Source of the DNA: Alphaproteobacteria bacterium
GTDB lineage: Bacteria > Pseudomonadota > Alphaproteobacteria > UBA7985 > JAUIBT01
Assembly (NCBI GenBank): GCA_030428565.1
Contig: JAUIDR010000016.1
Location: forward strand, 1-61,711
Direction: 5' to 3'
Length of the DNA: 61,711 nucleotides
Shown here in pieces: positions 44,343 through 53,677 of this stretch. The notes below the pieces were generated by a model. That model was given only the letters and a program-made list of their open reading frames with translations. It was not told the origin of the DNA and made no database searches. Positions within the stretch are counted from its first letter, which is position 1. The number at the start of each line of letters is the position of its first letter. Made by a program: the position numbers and the translations under genes.

Positions 44343-45608
44343 ATGCGACAACCCATCTTGTTTTCCCTGCTAAAAGGGTATGACTTGGCGACTATGCGCG
44401 CCGATATTTTGTCCGGCATCACCGTCGCCCTCGTTGCCTTGCCGTTGAGCTTGGCCATCGCTATTGCCTCAGGTGCACCGCCGGAAACGGGCCTCGTCAC
44501 GGCCATCGTCGCGGGCTTTTTCATTTCGCTATTGGGTGGCAGCCGGGTGCAAATCGGCGGTCCGACCGGCGCCTTCATTGTGGTGGTCTATGGCGTGATC
44601 GCCGAACACGGCTATGACGGGCTGGTGTTGGCGACTTTCATGGCCGGGATCGTGCTGCTGATCGCGGGCTTTTTCCGCGCGGGCCGGTTGATCGCCTTTA
44701 TCCCGGACGCGGTGGTGCAAGGCTTTACCATTGGCATCGCGCTGATTATTGCCACTTCGCAGCTTGCCAACGTCTTGGGTCTAACCATCCAAGACCTGCC
44801 CGCAGACTTCCTTCACAAATTGCCCGTCTTGTGGAGCGCGCGCGCCGATACCAACCTCTATGCCTTGGCAGTGGCGGTGGCGACCATGGTACTGATTGTG
44901 GTGCTGCGCAGAACCGCGCCGCGCTGGCCCGGTCTAATCGCAGCAATCGCGGTGACCTCAGGGCTGGTAGCACTGGCAAACCTGCCGGTCGAGACCCTGG
45001 TTTCGCGCTTTGGCGCGCTGCCTTCAACGCCCTTACCCTGGCCCAAACTGCCCGAGCTCAACCTAGCGCATGTGCTTGAGCTGGTGCCCTCGGCGCTCAT
45101 CATTGCTTTCTTGGCAGGCGTCGAATCGCTGTTGTCTGCCATGGTGGCCGACCGCATGACCGATAGCCAGCATCGTCCCAACGCGGAATTGAACGCACAG
45201 GGCGTGGCCAACCTAGCCTCGGCTCTGTTCGGCGGCTTGCCCGCCACGGGTGCTATCGCGCGCACCGCAACCAACATCAAGGCGGGAGGACGAACCCCTG
45301 TTGCTGGCATTGTACACGCGCTTACCATCTTACTGGTCATGTTGATTGCGGCGCCCATGGCGGGCTATATGGCCATGCCCGCATTGGCGGGCCTGCTGCT
45401 CATAACCGCGTGGAACATGAGCGAGCCGCACAAATGGCGCGACTACGCCAAGGCCCGCGCCGGTGATCGGGGCTTGTTGGTCTTGACTTTGGTGCTAACG
45501 GTTGCGGTTGACCTCACGGTCGCGATTGGCGTCGGGGTCGCGCTCGGCTTGGCGCTGCGCCTACGCCGCCGTTCGGTTAGCAGCGATTGGCACACGCCAG
45601 AGCGCTGA
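44343..45608 (+). CDS. SulP family anion transporter lacking STAS domain
   Basis: 421 residues with 10 or more helices. The SulP signature appears early (DILSGITVALVALPLSLAIAIASG), with the GGSRVQIGGPTGAF and FIPDAVVQGFTIGIAL blocks after it and FLAGVESLLSAMVADRMT later. Family members move sulfate, bicarbonate or other anions. The usual cytoplasmic STAS domain is missing: the protein ends about 20 residues after the last helix. No ribosome-binding site is clear. It is convergent with the glycosyltransferase gene. Confidence 0.9.
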   Translation: MRQPILFSLLKGYDLATMRADILSGITVALVALPLSLAIAIASGAPPETGLVTAIVAGFFISLLGGSRVQIGGPTGAFIVVVYGVIAEHGYDGLVLATFMAGIVLLIAGFFRAGRLIAFIPDAVVQGFTIGIALIIATSQLANVLGLTIQDLPADFLHKLPVLWSARADTNLYALAVAVATMVLIVVLRRTAPRWPGLIAAIAVTSGLVALANLPVETLVSRFGALPSTPLPWPKLPELNLAHVLELVPSALIIAFLAGVESLLSAMVADRMTDSQHRPNAELNAQGVANLASALFGGLPATGAIARTATNIKAGGRTPVAGIVHALTILLVMLIAAPMAGYMAMPALAGLLLITAWNMSEPHKWRDYAKARAGDRGLLVLTLVLTVAVDLTVAIGVGVALGLALRLRRRSVSSDWHTPER

Positions 45609-45660
45609 TATCTGGCGCGCCCGCCCGGCAGGCCCCGTTCCCCGTTCCCCGTCCCTGGGG

Positions 45661-46422
45661 CTAACGCTTTTTCGCCAGAGCCTGCATCTCGGCGCGCTTG
45701 GCATCGCGCAGCCAGCGCCCGAAGGCCAAGACCACCGCAAAGTAATAGCCCTCGACACCGGCGGTGTAGTAGCCGCGGATGATATAGTGCTTGAAGAAAT
45801 AGAACGGGAAGATGAAGAAAATGCGCGCCAAGACCCCGGCGCGGCCTGGCAGTTTTGTGCCTTTGGCCACCATCGAGCTGTTGCCATTTTGCTTGATGAC
45901 ACAGTGGCCTAGATCATCGAATGCATAGTGGTCGAGCGATCCGTCTAGCGCTTTGATTTTGCGCCTATCTTTCAGCTTGAACTGGTCCCAGGCGACGTGC
46001 GCGGGCATGCGGTAGACGGTCTTGTTATAAAGCTTCTTGCGCGGCACCCGAAAGCGGCGCGCTAAGCGTCGGCCCGTTGGCAAAATGAAATCCAAGGCCA
46101 GCGCAAAGCACAGGTCTGCGGGCGGCTGATTTGCAAGAGCCTGCTGGATGTCCTGAGCCAGCTCAGGCGTAACGATCTCGTCGGCGTCGAGGTCGAGCAG
46201 CCAATCGTTTTGACACTGATCTTCGGCAAAGCGCTTTTGGTGACCAAAGCCCGGCCAGTCGTTGTGTACGACCCGCGCACCCGCCGCCTTGGCCAGCGCT
46301 ATCGTGTCGTCTGTCGAGCCCGAGTCAACGACCACCACTTCATCGGCCACCACCAACGCGGCCTTGACGCAGCGTTCAATGTTAGCGGCTTCATTCTTGG
46401 TGCGGATATAGGCGGAGAGCAT
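45661..46422 (-). CDS. Glycosyltransferase family 2 (LPS core type)
   Basis: 253 residues starting at ATG 46420-46422 (MLSAYIRTKNEA); the frame is open much further upstream but only as antisense to the divergent galE. The GT-A nucleotide-binding pattern is clear: RTKNEAANIERCV, VVVDSGSTDDT, and the DLDADE metal motif. The C-terminal half, with FRVPRKKLYN and a membrane-associated FFKHYIIRGYYTAGVEGYYFA, resembles WaaE/KdtX-type LPS core transferases. The acceptor is unknown. Confidence 0.87.
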   Translation of the reverse strand: MLSAYIRTKNEAANIERCVKAALVVADEVVVVDSGSTDDTIALAKAAGARVVHNDWPGFGHQKRFAEDQCQNDWLLDLDADEIVTPELAQDIQQALANQPPADLCFALALDFILPTGRRLARRFRVPRKKLYNKTVYRMPAHVAWDQFKLKDRRKIKALDGSLDHYAFDDLGHCVIKQNGNSSMVAKGTKLPGRAGVLARIFFIFPFYFFKHYIIRGYYTAGVEGYYFAVVLAFGRWLRDAKRAEMQALAKKR

Positions 46423-46629
46423 AGCAAGGGTCCGTTGGTCAGCAGATGTCCGGCCCCGCCGCGCGCGGCCAGCGCGCCGAAACTGCGCAATGGGACTAGC
46501 GAAAGCAAGCAGAATATGGTGAGTAGGCCAGGCACGACCCAGGTGCAAGCCTGAGCACAACCCGGGCGCACACCCTGAGCAAACCGGGCCAGCGCCCCGA
46601 CCAAGAGACTCCACCATGGTCCGTTCAAT

Positions 46630-47658
46630 ATGACCACCCCTTCCCGACCTACAATCCTTGTGACCGGTGGCGCAGGCTTTATCGGATCCCACACAGCCCA
46701 CCAGCTGCGCGCACGCGGCTATCCGGTGGTGGTCTTTGACCGCCTCAGCAACGCCAGCTGCCCAGCGGGCCTGGTCGAGCCCTTTGTTCGGGCTGATCTG
46801 AGCGACGCCAACGCTCTGGACGCCGCGATCACGGACCACCAGGTACAAGCGGTCATTCACTTTGCCGCCTCGATCGAAGTCGGTGAATCGGTACGCGACC
46901 CGCTGAGCTACTATCAAAACAACGTCGCGGGCAGTTTGGCGCTGCTCGCCGCCATGCAGCGCCATGGCCTTTGCCACCTGGTATTTTCCTCAACGGCGGC
47001 GGTCTATGGCAACACCAGCGTGCCTTTGATCCCCGAGAATGCGCCCTTGGCGCCCACCAGTCCCTACGGCCAATCCAAGGCCACGGTCGAGCGAATCCTT
47101 GCCGATCAAACCGCCGCGGCTGGCCTCAATGCCACCGCTCTGCGCTATTTCAACGCCGCCGGGGCTGCACCCGAGTGGGCCTTGGGCGAACGCCACCAAC
47201 CCGAGACCCACTTGATCCCGCTGGTAATCCAGGCCGCGCGGGGCCAGCGCGATCATATCGCTGTCTTTGGCCAAGATTATCCCACACCTGACGGCACCTG
47301 CATCCGCGACTACATCCATGTCAAAGACCTAGCTGAGGCCCACATTCTGGCGCTAGAGGCCCTGCTGGAGGGGCGCCACGACGGCTATCGCGCGCTTAAT
47401 CTGGGCACGGGCCAAGGCGCGAGCGTGCGCCAAGTCATCGACGCCGTGCGCAGCGAGGCCTTGCACCGAGGCGATCGTGATTTTCCAGTCAAAGACGAAG
47501 CCAGGCGGCCGGGCGATCCGGCGCGCTTGGTGGCCGATGCTAGCGCGGCTCTTGTCGAACTCGGTTGGCGGCCGCGTTATAGTGACCTTGCCAGCATTGT
47601 CAGCGATGCCTACCGCTTCTTTGCTGAAGCCCCAGATAAAGCCCCGAATAAGGCTTAG
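46630..47658 (+). CDS. galE: UDP-glucose 4-epimerase
   Basis: 342 residues of an extended short-chain dehydrogenase fold: NAD loop TGGAGFIGSH at residues 12-21, HFAASIEVGESV, the catalytic STAAVYG ... YGQSK with Ser and Tyr-x3-Lys, ALRYFNAAGA, and GTCIRDYIHVKDLA. It interconverts UDP-glucose and UDP-galactose and so supplies surface sugars. Its 3' end overlaps the convergent O-antigen-ligase-like gene by four bases. Confidence 0.94.
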   Translation: MTTPSRPTILVTGGAGFIGSHTAHQLRARGYPVVVFDRLSNASCPAGLVEPFVRADLSDANALDAAITDHQVQAVIHFAASIEVGESVRDPLSYYQNNVAGSLALLAAMQRHGLCHLVFSSTAAVYGNTSVPLIPENAPLAPTSPYGQSKATVERILADQTAAAGLNATALRYFNAAGAAPEWALGERHQPETHLIPLVIQAARGQRDHIAVFGQDYPTPDGTCIRDYIHVKDLAEAHILALEALLEGRHDGYRALNLGTGQGASVRQVIDAVRSEALHRGDRDFPVKDEARRPGDPARLVADASAALVELGWRPRYSDLASIVSDAYRFFAEAPDKAPNKA

Positions 47659-49043
47659 GTTCGCACCCCGGCCTTGACCAATTTTTCCATGGCGAGGGTC
47701 AAGGCCAGCCCCGTCCAGAGCAGGTTTTCTGAAAAATTGACAAAGATGCCCTCTGAACTCAGCGGCGAGATCAACAGCGGCGCAAAGACCCAGAGCGGTA
47801 AAAAGGCCAGCACCAAGAGTTTGGGCTCTTGGCGCGCGCACCACAGCGCCCGCCCCCGGTCGATAAGGAAAGTGGCCGCCAAGACCAGCGCCAGTGCCAA
47901 TGCGGGCAGCCCGCCCGCGACCGCAATATTCAGCCAGGACTGGTGCGGATGCGTGATGCAACCCACGCGGCGAGAATGCGCATCGCCTTCCAGCCCCAAC
48001 ACGTCACGGCAGTAAAAGCGAAAACCGCGCATGCCCAAACCGGTTAGCGGGTCGTGCTCGATGGCCTGCATACTGCGCAGGTGAATGTTGGCATATGAGC
48101 CGTCGGTGTCGGGGGGAATTTCGCCCGCTTCATAGATGGCGATCATCTCAGCGATATCGCCCAGGCTGCGCTCGATCAGGATGCCGCGCAATTTGGGCTG
48201 GACGGCCACAAAAAGGCAGCCTGCAAGCACCAGCCCCACCAAGCCTAACGCGCCCAAATCGACCCAGCGCTGCTGCTGAGCGATGCGGCTCTTGGGTCGG
48301 CTGACCAATAGCAAGGCCACCAGTCCCACCAGCCCCAGCAAGAACCAGAGCGCGAACAGCCGCTCGCCTGAAATCAAGATCGCGCCAGCTGTCGCCAAAA
48401 TGCTGCCCCCTGCCACAGCATAGGCCAGGGCGCTGCCAATGCGCTTTTGCAGCCAGGGCCAGGGCCCAAATCCAGCCAGCGCGCTGGCCAAAATCACGGG
48501 GCTTAGATGCAGTAAAAAGAAGCCGAGCGTCGCTTCATCAAGTGGTCCAGTCAGGCGATATTTGCCCGCAAGTGGCTTGCCAAAGATATCAAAGCCAAAC
48601 AGCCACTGAAACCAGCCGTCTAGCGCGACGAACAGCGCGGCGAGGGTAAAGCTCCAGGCGAGCGGTTGCCATACCGCAGCTTTGGGCTCGCGGTCCTGAT
48701 GCACCAACCAAGCCAGCACCGCCGCCAGCAATAGAGGGTGACGCAGCCACAAGACCGCCAACGGCAAGGCGTCGGCGGGCCGCAAGGCATCGACAGCGCC
48801 GACGAGGAATAGAAGCCAAAGCCCAGCCATCCCGCCCAGCCAGAACCAGGAACGCGGACGGCGGGCTTGGCCTTGAAAAAAAGCTATCACGTATAAGACG
48901 CCCGCCAAAGTCGTTGGCAGATCAATGACAAAATCGGCGATCCAGAACCAAGGCGCGGCCGCCAGCGCCCAAGCCGCCCAGCCGAGCCCCCCTAAGGACG
49001 CGACACGTGCCAGGATGCGGGAAGCGATAGGTGGTAAGATCAT
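47655..49043 (-). CDS. O-antigen ligase / polymerase family membrane protein
   Basis: 462 residues with about 11 membrane helices. The large periplasmic loop near the C-terminus holds the Wzy_C/WaaL-type pattern GLGMRGFRFYCRD ... THPHQSWLNIAVAGG, whose His-Pro-His-x-x-Trp-Leu corresponds to the conserved ligase segment. It would join O-antigen to lipid A-core or polymerise units; these two roles cannot be separated by sequence alone. The start overlaps the upstream glycosyltransferase stop (ATGA). Confidence 0.87.
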   Translation of the reverse strand: MILPPIASRILARVASLGGLGWAAWALAAAPWFWIADFVIDLPTTLAGVLYVIAFFQGQARRPRSWFWLGGMAGLWLLFLVGAVDALRPADALPLAVLWLRHPLLLAAVLAWLVHQDREPKAAVWQPLAWSFTLAALFVALDGWFQWLFGFDIFGKPLAGKYRLTGPLDEATLGFFLLHLSPVILASALAGFGPWPWLQKRIGSALAYAVAGGSILATAGAILISGERLFALWFLLGLVGLVALLLVSRPKSRIAQQQRWVDLGALGLVGLVLAGCLFVAVQPKLRGILIERSLGDIAEMIAIYEAGEIPPDTDGSYANIHLRSMQAIEHDPLTGLGMRGFRFYCRDVLGLEGDAHSRRVGCITHPHQSWLNIAVAGGLPALALALVLAATFLIDRGRALWCARQEPKLLVLAFLPLWVFAPLLISPLSSEGIFVNFSENLLWTGLALTLAMEKLVKAGVRT

Positions 49044-50431
49044 GCCGTCGTGCCCTTTGCAGATCGCAGGTTCGTTTGACTCGTTTGGTCGGGTTGCTCC
49101 GCTTCGCTCGCGCTGGCCGACCCGGACATTGTGGCGCCTGCGGGCGCTTTGGGGCCTTTGGGCGCTGTTGGGCCCGCAGACACTGTGGTGCCGAGAATCA
49201 GGGCCTCATAACGTGGCAGCAAGGCCTCAAAGCTATAGCACCGCTCGGCCAGTTCCTTGGCAGCCGCTCCCATGGCTCGCCGCTGATCGGCAGGGGTATC
49301 GGCCAAGACGCGAAGGGCCTCTGCCAGGGCCGCGGAGTCTTCTGCTGGCACGCTGAGACCAAGGTTGTAGTCCGCGACCGGATCGCAGGCCCCCGAATAG
49401 GCGTGGATGATGGGACGCCCGGCCATCATGTATTCGGCCAGCTTGTTCGCCGATATGCCAAAGCGGTAGAGCGGCTGATCGTTCCAGCACAAAATACAGG
49501 CTTGGCTTGCGGCCAGCAGTGCGGGCACCAGCGCTGGAGACACCGGCTCCAAAAAGTGCAGCGCGCTTAGGCCTTGTGCCTGAGCCCTAGCCTGCAATTT
49601 CGCCTTCAGCGCCCCCTGGCCAACCAAAGCCACCGCCAGGCCCTGGTCGCGGGCTTGCCGTTTAAGGATAGCCAGCGCTTCCAGCAGGCCCTCCAAGGCG
49701 TTGGCTTGGCCCAAGGTGCCGGTATAGGTGATGACAAAATGATCGCGCGCTAGAGCCTCAATCGCCCGCAAGCTGGGGTGCTTGCGCTCCTCAGCGCTGA
49801 GCGCCATCTCGCTCCCTCGCACACCGTTGGGCACCCAGGCAAAGCGCGCGGCTTCTAGGCCGTGTTTCAGCATGTGATTTTTGGCGGCGGGCAAGGTGGC
49901 GATGGTCTGATCGGCTCGCTGGTAGGCTCGGTTTTCGATCCATTGCAAGAAGCGCACGAAAGGATGCTTGGGCGAAACGCCATCCAACAGCGTCAAAGAT
50001 AAGGGCCAAAGATCGCGCACTTCGAAAATCAAGCGCGCCTTATACCAACGCGCCAATATCTCCGCCGGAAGATAGGCGACCAAAGATAAAGAAGAAATCA
50101 AGATCGCGTCGGGGCGTGGGCCCAAGCGCCAGGCATTCGCCAGCAGGGCGAAGCAAAAGCAAAACCAGGCGAGAACCCGCCGCTTGTCATGAGCGCCCGC
50201 ATAGCGCGGCACCGTCAAGCGCACAAAGCGGTAGCCATCGATTTCTTCTTTAAAGGGCGCCGCCGTGCTGGCGTCAGCATCGCGCAAAATATGATGTCGG
50301 CGAGCCGCGATGACCGTGACCTGATGCCCCCGCTGTGCCAGCAGCCGGGCAAAGTTATGGTGCCGCCCGCCGATGCCAGTCGCGGGCGTCGAAGCATAAT
50401 GATTGATGATCCAAATTCGACGTTGGGTCAT
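49040..50431 (-). CDS. Glycosyltransferase family 4 (WbuB-like)
   Basis: 463 residues of a GT-B fold. The N-terminus WIINHYASTPATGIGGRHHN and the FEVRDLWPLSL segment match WbuB-type amino-sugar transferases. The C-terminal half has TGTLGQANALEGLLEA, LVGQGALKAKL and the GISANKLAEYMMAGRPII donor-binding region. About 50 low-complexity residues (Ala, Pro, Gly, Ser, Thr) end the protein. It probably acts in O-antigen assembly with the ligase-like gene directly downstream. Confidence 0.87.
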   Translation of the reverse strand: MTQRRIWIINHYASTPATGIGGRHHNFARLLAQRGHQVTVIAARRHHILRDADASTAAPFKEEIDGYRFVRLTVPRYAGAHDKRRVLAWFCFCFALLANAWRLGPRPDAILISSLSLVAYLPAEILARWYKARLIFEVRDLWPLSLTLLDGVSPKHPFVRFLQWIENRAYQRADQTIATLPAAKNHMLKHGLEAARFAWVPNGVRGSEMALSAEERKHPSLRAIEALARDHFVITYTGTLGQANALEGLLEALAILKRQARDQGLAVALVGQGALKAKLQARAQAQGLSALHFLEPVSPALVPALLAASQACILCWNDQPLYRFGISANKLAEYMMAGRPIIHAYSGACDPVADYNLGLSVPAEDSAALAEALRVLADTPADQRRAMGAAAKELAERCYSFEALLPRYEALILGTTVSAGPTAPKGPKAPAGATMSGSASASEAEQPDQTSQTNLRSAKGTTA

Positions 50432-50597
50432 GGGGGCTCATAAGACGACCGCGCAAAACGCGGCGCTGAAAGGGGGTTTGGCGCCTTCGCCAAGATAGGA
50501 CGCGCTTGGGCCAGGTTTAAGCGAGCCCCCCGAGCCTGGCCAGAGGAAATACGGATACCAAAGCACGCTTCTGCTTATCGCCCCACGCAGGCACAAA

Positions 50598-50630
50598 AAA
50601 ACCCTGAGAGCCCTAGGCCCTCAGGGTTTT
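50598..50630 (-). terminator. Intrinsic terminator of cspA
   Basis: Near-perfect stem AAAACCCTGAG / CTCAGGGTTTT on the minus strand with a T run, 25 bases after the cspA stop. Confidence 0.93.
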
Positions 50631-50655
50631 GTTTTTATTCACCAAAACTGGCGAA

Positions 50656-50862
50656 TTAGTCTTCCAGTTGCAGGTTCGCAGCCGAAGTCTTGCCTTTGCT
50701 TGTAGCCAGCTCGAAAGACAGCTTTTGACCGTCGTTGAGGCCGTTAAGGCCTGCTTTTTCAACCGCTGAGATGTGTACGAAGACATCTTTGCCACCGTCT
50801 TCAGGCTGAATGAAGCCGTAGCCTTTGGTTGCGTTGAACCACTTTACTGTACCAGTCGCCAT
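50656..50862 (-). CDS. cspA: Cold-shock family protein
   Basis: 68 residues, a single [23 protein letters not shown] carries RNP1 (KGYGFI) and is followed by DVFVHISAV (RNP2). It binds single-stranded RNA and DNA as an RNA chaperone. ATG at 50860-50862 has AAAGGA upstream; the frame is open 30 codons further without similarity. It interrupts the polysaccharide genes but has its own terminator. Confidence 0.96.
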   Translation of the reverse strand: MATGTVKWFNATKGYGFIQPEDGGKDVFVHISAVEKAGLNGLNDGQKLSFELATSKGKTSAANLQLED

Positions 50863-51393
50863 GATCGTTCCTTTAGCGTTTCGGGTTTTGGGTTGGCGCG
50901 CAAAATGCCCGAGGGCCACACCAACCCGAGTTGGAAGGTCACTCTTATTCAAACGCTTAGGATCGTCGTTTCGGGAAGATCTTCAGTAGTCCCACATGGG
51001 CTGAGCCGGACGCCCTTACGGTTGGCAAAGGCGCCGCTGTCATGTGGTGGTGTTGCACCAAGAGGACTTGGGCAACGTCATTCTAGCAAGAGGTTTGACA
51101 CTCAAGAGCGGTGGTATGGCAAGCCCCGGTGAATAGCAAGCCTTTGTTTGCCCCGCGCTGCTATCTGGCCACCTTGGCCACAAGAAACCCGCGGCGACGC
51201 CCCAAACAGCGCAAAATTCGCCACGTTTCAGCCCCAATTGGTCTGGGCCCAACCATTCAAGCCCCAGCGTGCCAAGGCGCGGTAGCATCAGTATCCAACA
51301 GGCCAGCCCCCACCAAGGTTCGTTCAAGAATCTTGACCTTGCCGACAACTGCCGCTCTGGTGCTCCCCGGCCCTTCCTATTTGAGATTTCCTG
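50863..51393. other. Intergenic region between divergent cspA and cyclotransferase gene
   Basis: These 531 bases hold no supported gene. The cspA leader and promoter must lie here; long leaders are usual for cold-shock genes. A 10-bp palindrome CCCACATGGG lies at 50992-51001. A frame running across this region on the minus strand at 51040-51894 is antisense to the cyclotransferase gene and not coding. Confidence 0.5.
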
Positions 51394-51975
51394 ATGTGCG
51401 ACCCTTTTTTCTTCGGCTACGGTTCCCTCGTTAACCGCCAGACCCACAGCTACCCAAAGGCCCAGCGCGCAAAGGTGCGCGGATGGCAAAGGGCCTGGCG
51501 GCGTGCTTGCGAACGCGGCTGGTGCTATTTGACGGCTGTGCCCGCCCCTGACGCGGTGCTTTGGGGGCTGATGGCCGCGGTGCCCGGTGGCGACTGGGCG
51601 GCCCTTGATCGCCGCGAATCCGCTTATGAGCGCCTCCCTACGCACCTTCACCCTGAGGGAAGCAACCCGCCAGCCGACGACAGGCCGCTCGATCTGGCCA
51701 TCTATGCTATCGCTGCCGAGCGCCAGCGCCATCCCGACGAGGAAGCCCCGGTGCTGCTCAGCTATCTCGATGTGGTGGTTCAAGGCTACTTGCGCGAATT
51801 TGGCGAAGCGGGCGTGGCGCATTTTTTTGAGACCACGCAAGGCTGGGATGCCCCCGTCTTGGACGACCGCGCGGCGCCGGTCTACCCTCGTCACCAGGTC
51901 TTGAGCCCCGAGGAACGCGCCCTCGTCGATAGCCAGCTAGAACGCCTGTCCGTGCGCCTGATTCGTCGCGACTAA
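51394..51975 (+). CDS. Gamma-glutamylcyclotransferase-like protein
   Basis: 193 residues. The substrate-binding loop [10 protein letters not shown] lies at the N-terminus, and the general-base Glu in a [10 protein letters not shown] context matches the cyclotransferase pattern. Such enzymes release 5-oxoproline from gamma-glutamyl amino acids or glutathione. Followed by a 14-bp duplication at 51976-52004. Confidence 0.8.
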   Translation: MCDPFFFGYGSLVNRQTHSYPKAQRAKVRGWQRAWRRACERGWCYLTAVPAPDAVLWGLMAAVPGGDWAALDRRESAYERLPTHLHPEGSNPPADDRPLDLAIYAIAAERQRHPDEEAPVLLSYLDVVVQGYLREFGEAGVAHFFETTQGWDAPVLDDRAAPVYPRHQVLSPEERALVDSQLERLSVRLIRRD

Positions 51976-52107
51976 GCACGGGTTCATGGGCGCGGGTTCA
52001 TCGGCTACACATCCGGCTCAGCACAAGGGCGACACCAGGCCTTGCATGCGACAGTAGCACGCAAAAAATCAATTCAAATCGACCGCCTTTCGTCGTAGGA
52101 CTTGGCG

Positions 52108-52133
52108 CAAAGGCCCCTGTCAAAGGCCCCTGT
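52108..52133. repeat. Perfect 13-bp tandem duplication
   Basis: CAAAGGCCCCTGT occurs twice in a row, 120 bases before the wbpA start. Confidence 0.9.
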
Positions 52134-52253
52134 CGAATGGGCGAGATCAAACGGCCAGGGCCAAACAAACTGAGCCAAACGGGCAGGCTTGGCCGTCGCG
52201 AAATCGGTTCGGAGCCCAGTAACATTCGAACCACGGATCACGAGGTAGCTTTG

Positions 52254-53591
52254 GTGTCTATCGAAGCATTTCTGGCAAAGGTCAGAGACAAAAGCGCAAA
52301 AATCGGCATCTTCGGACTTGGCTACGTCGGCATTCCCCTGGCGCACACCATCCACGAGGCTGGCTTTCAAGTTTTGGGGGTGGACATCGACGCCGAGCGC
52401 GTTGAGGGCCTGAACGCCGGGCGCTCGCCCATCAAGCATATCCCGTCATCGACAATTCAAGCGATGGTGTCAGAGCGCTTCGAGGCTACGCAAGACTTCT
52501 CGCGAACCTCTGAGTGTGACGCTCTATTGATCTGCGTACCCACACCGCTGAACAAGTACCGCGAGCCCGACTTGGGCGCGGTTGAATCCACCATGCAGGC
52601 CATGAGCCCCTATTTTCGCGCGGGCCAATTGCTGGCGTTAGAAAGTACGACCTGGCCCGGCACCACCGCCGAGGTCTTACTGCCTTATGTCGAAGAGCGC
52701 GGCCTGGTGATCGGCGAGACTTTCTTCCTTTGCTATTCGCCCGAGCGCGAAGACCCCGGCAATCCCAACTTCAACACCCAGACCATCCCTAAGGTCATCG
52801 GCGGCGACACAGCCGCTTGCCGCGCAGCGGGCGAAGCGGTCTATGGCAGCTTTATTGATCGTATTGTGGCGGTCTCCTCGACCCGCGCGGCGGAGATGGT
52901 CAAGCTGGTTGAGAACATTCACCGCTCGGTCAATATCGGCCTGGTCAACGAGCTGAAGAAAGTCGCTCACGCCATGGACCTTGATATCTTTGAGGTCATC
53001 GACGCCGCTGCTACCAAGCCCTTTGGTTTTACCGCTTACTACCCCGGTCCTGGTATCGGTGGACACTGTATCCCCATCGACCCCTTCTATCTGACTTGGA
53101 AGGCGCGCGAATTCGGTCTGCACACCCGCTTTATTGAGCTGGCCGGCGAAATCAACGCATCGATGCCGCAGTATGTCGTGGATCGCACCGTCGCAGCACT
53201 CAACCAGCGCGGCAAAGCGCTGTCAGAAGCCAAGGTCTTGTGCCTGGGCATCGCCTACAAGCGCGATGTTGACGATATGCGCGAGAGCCCGTCGGTCTTT
53301 GTGATGGAGATCTTGCGCGATTGGGGTGCCGATGTGGCCTACCACGACACCAACGTGCCGGTATTCCCGAAGATGCGTGAACACCATTTCGACCTTAGCT
53401 CGGTTCCGCTTAAGCCCGAGAGCCTGGCAGGATTCGACGCCGTATTATTGCTGACCGACCACACCGACATAGACTATGACATGGTGCGCCAACACGCGCC
53501 GCTGGTCATCGACAGCCGCGGGCGTTTTCGTGCCGCACAACAAGCCAAAGAAGCGCAAGATCATGCAGGCGACAACGTCGTCGTTGCCTAG
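52254..53591 (+). CDS. wbpA: UDP-N-acetylglucosamine 6-dehydrogenase (WbpA type)
   Basis: 445 residues. The NAD loop is [14 protein letters not shown], the catalytic lysine region is [18 protein letters not shown], and the active-site Cys is in [15 protein letters not shown]. The [10 protein letters not shown] block is typical of the family. It oxidises UDP-GlcNAc to UDP-GlcNAcA, the first step of the wbp pathway. GTG 52254 is chosen with GAGG eight bases upstream; the reading frame upstream is unlike the family. Next: wbpB, wbpD, wbpE. Confidence 0.93.
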   Translation: MSIEAFLAKVRDKSAKIGIFGLGYVGIPLAHTIHEAGFQVLGVDIDAERVEGLNAGRSPIKHIPSSTIQAMVSERFEATQDFSRTSECDALLICVPTPLNKYREPDLGAVESTMQAMSPYFRAGQLLALESTTWPGTTAEVLLPYVEERGLVIGETFFLCYSPEREDPGNPNFNTQTIPKVIGGDTAACRAAGEAVYGSFIDRIVAVSSTRAAEMVKLVENIHRSVNIGLVNELKKVAHAMDLDIFEVIDAAATKPFGFTAYYPGPGIGGHCIPIDPFYLTWKAREFGLHTRFIELAGEINASMPQYVVDRTVAALNQRGKALSEAKVLCLGIAYKRDVDDMRESPSVFVMEILRDWGADVAYHDTNVPVFPKMREHHFDLSSVPLKPESLAGFDAVLLLTDHTDIDYDMVRQHAPLVIDSRGRFRAAQQAKEAQDHAGDNVVVA

Positions 53592-53677
53592 CGCCCTCGC
53601 GACCTAGCGTCCGCACGATCTGGCACCCGTAAGGCCTGGCTGCCGGTCAAGCCCGCTCAAATTTTCAGGAAAAGTAC

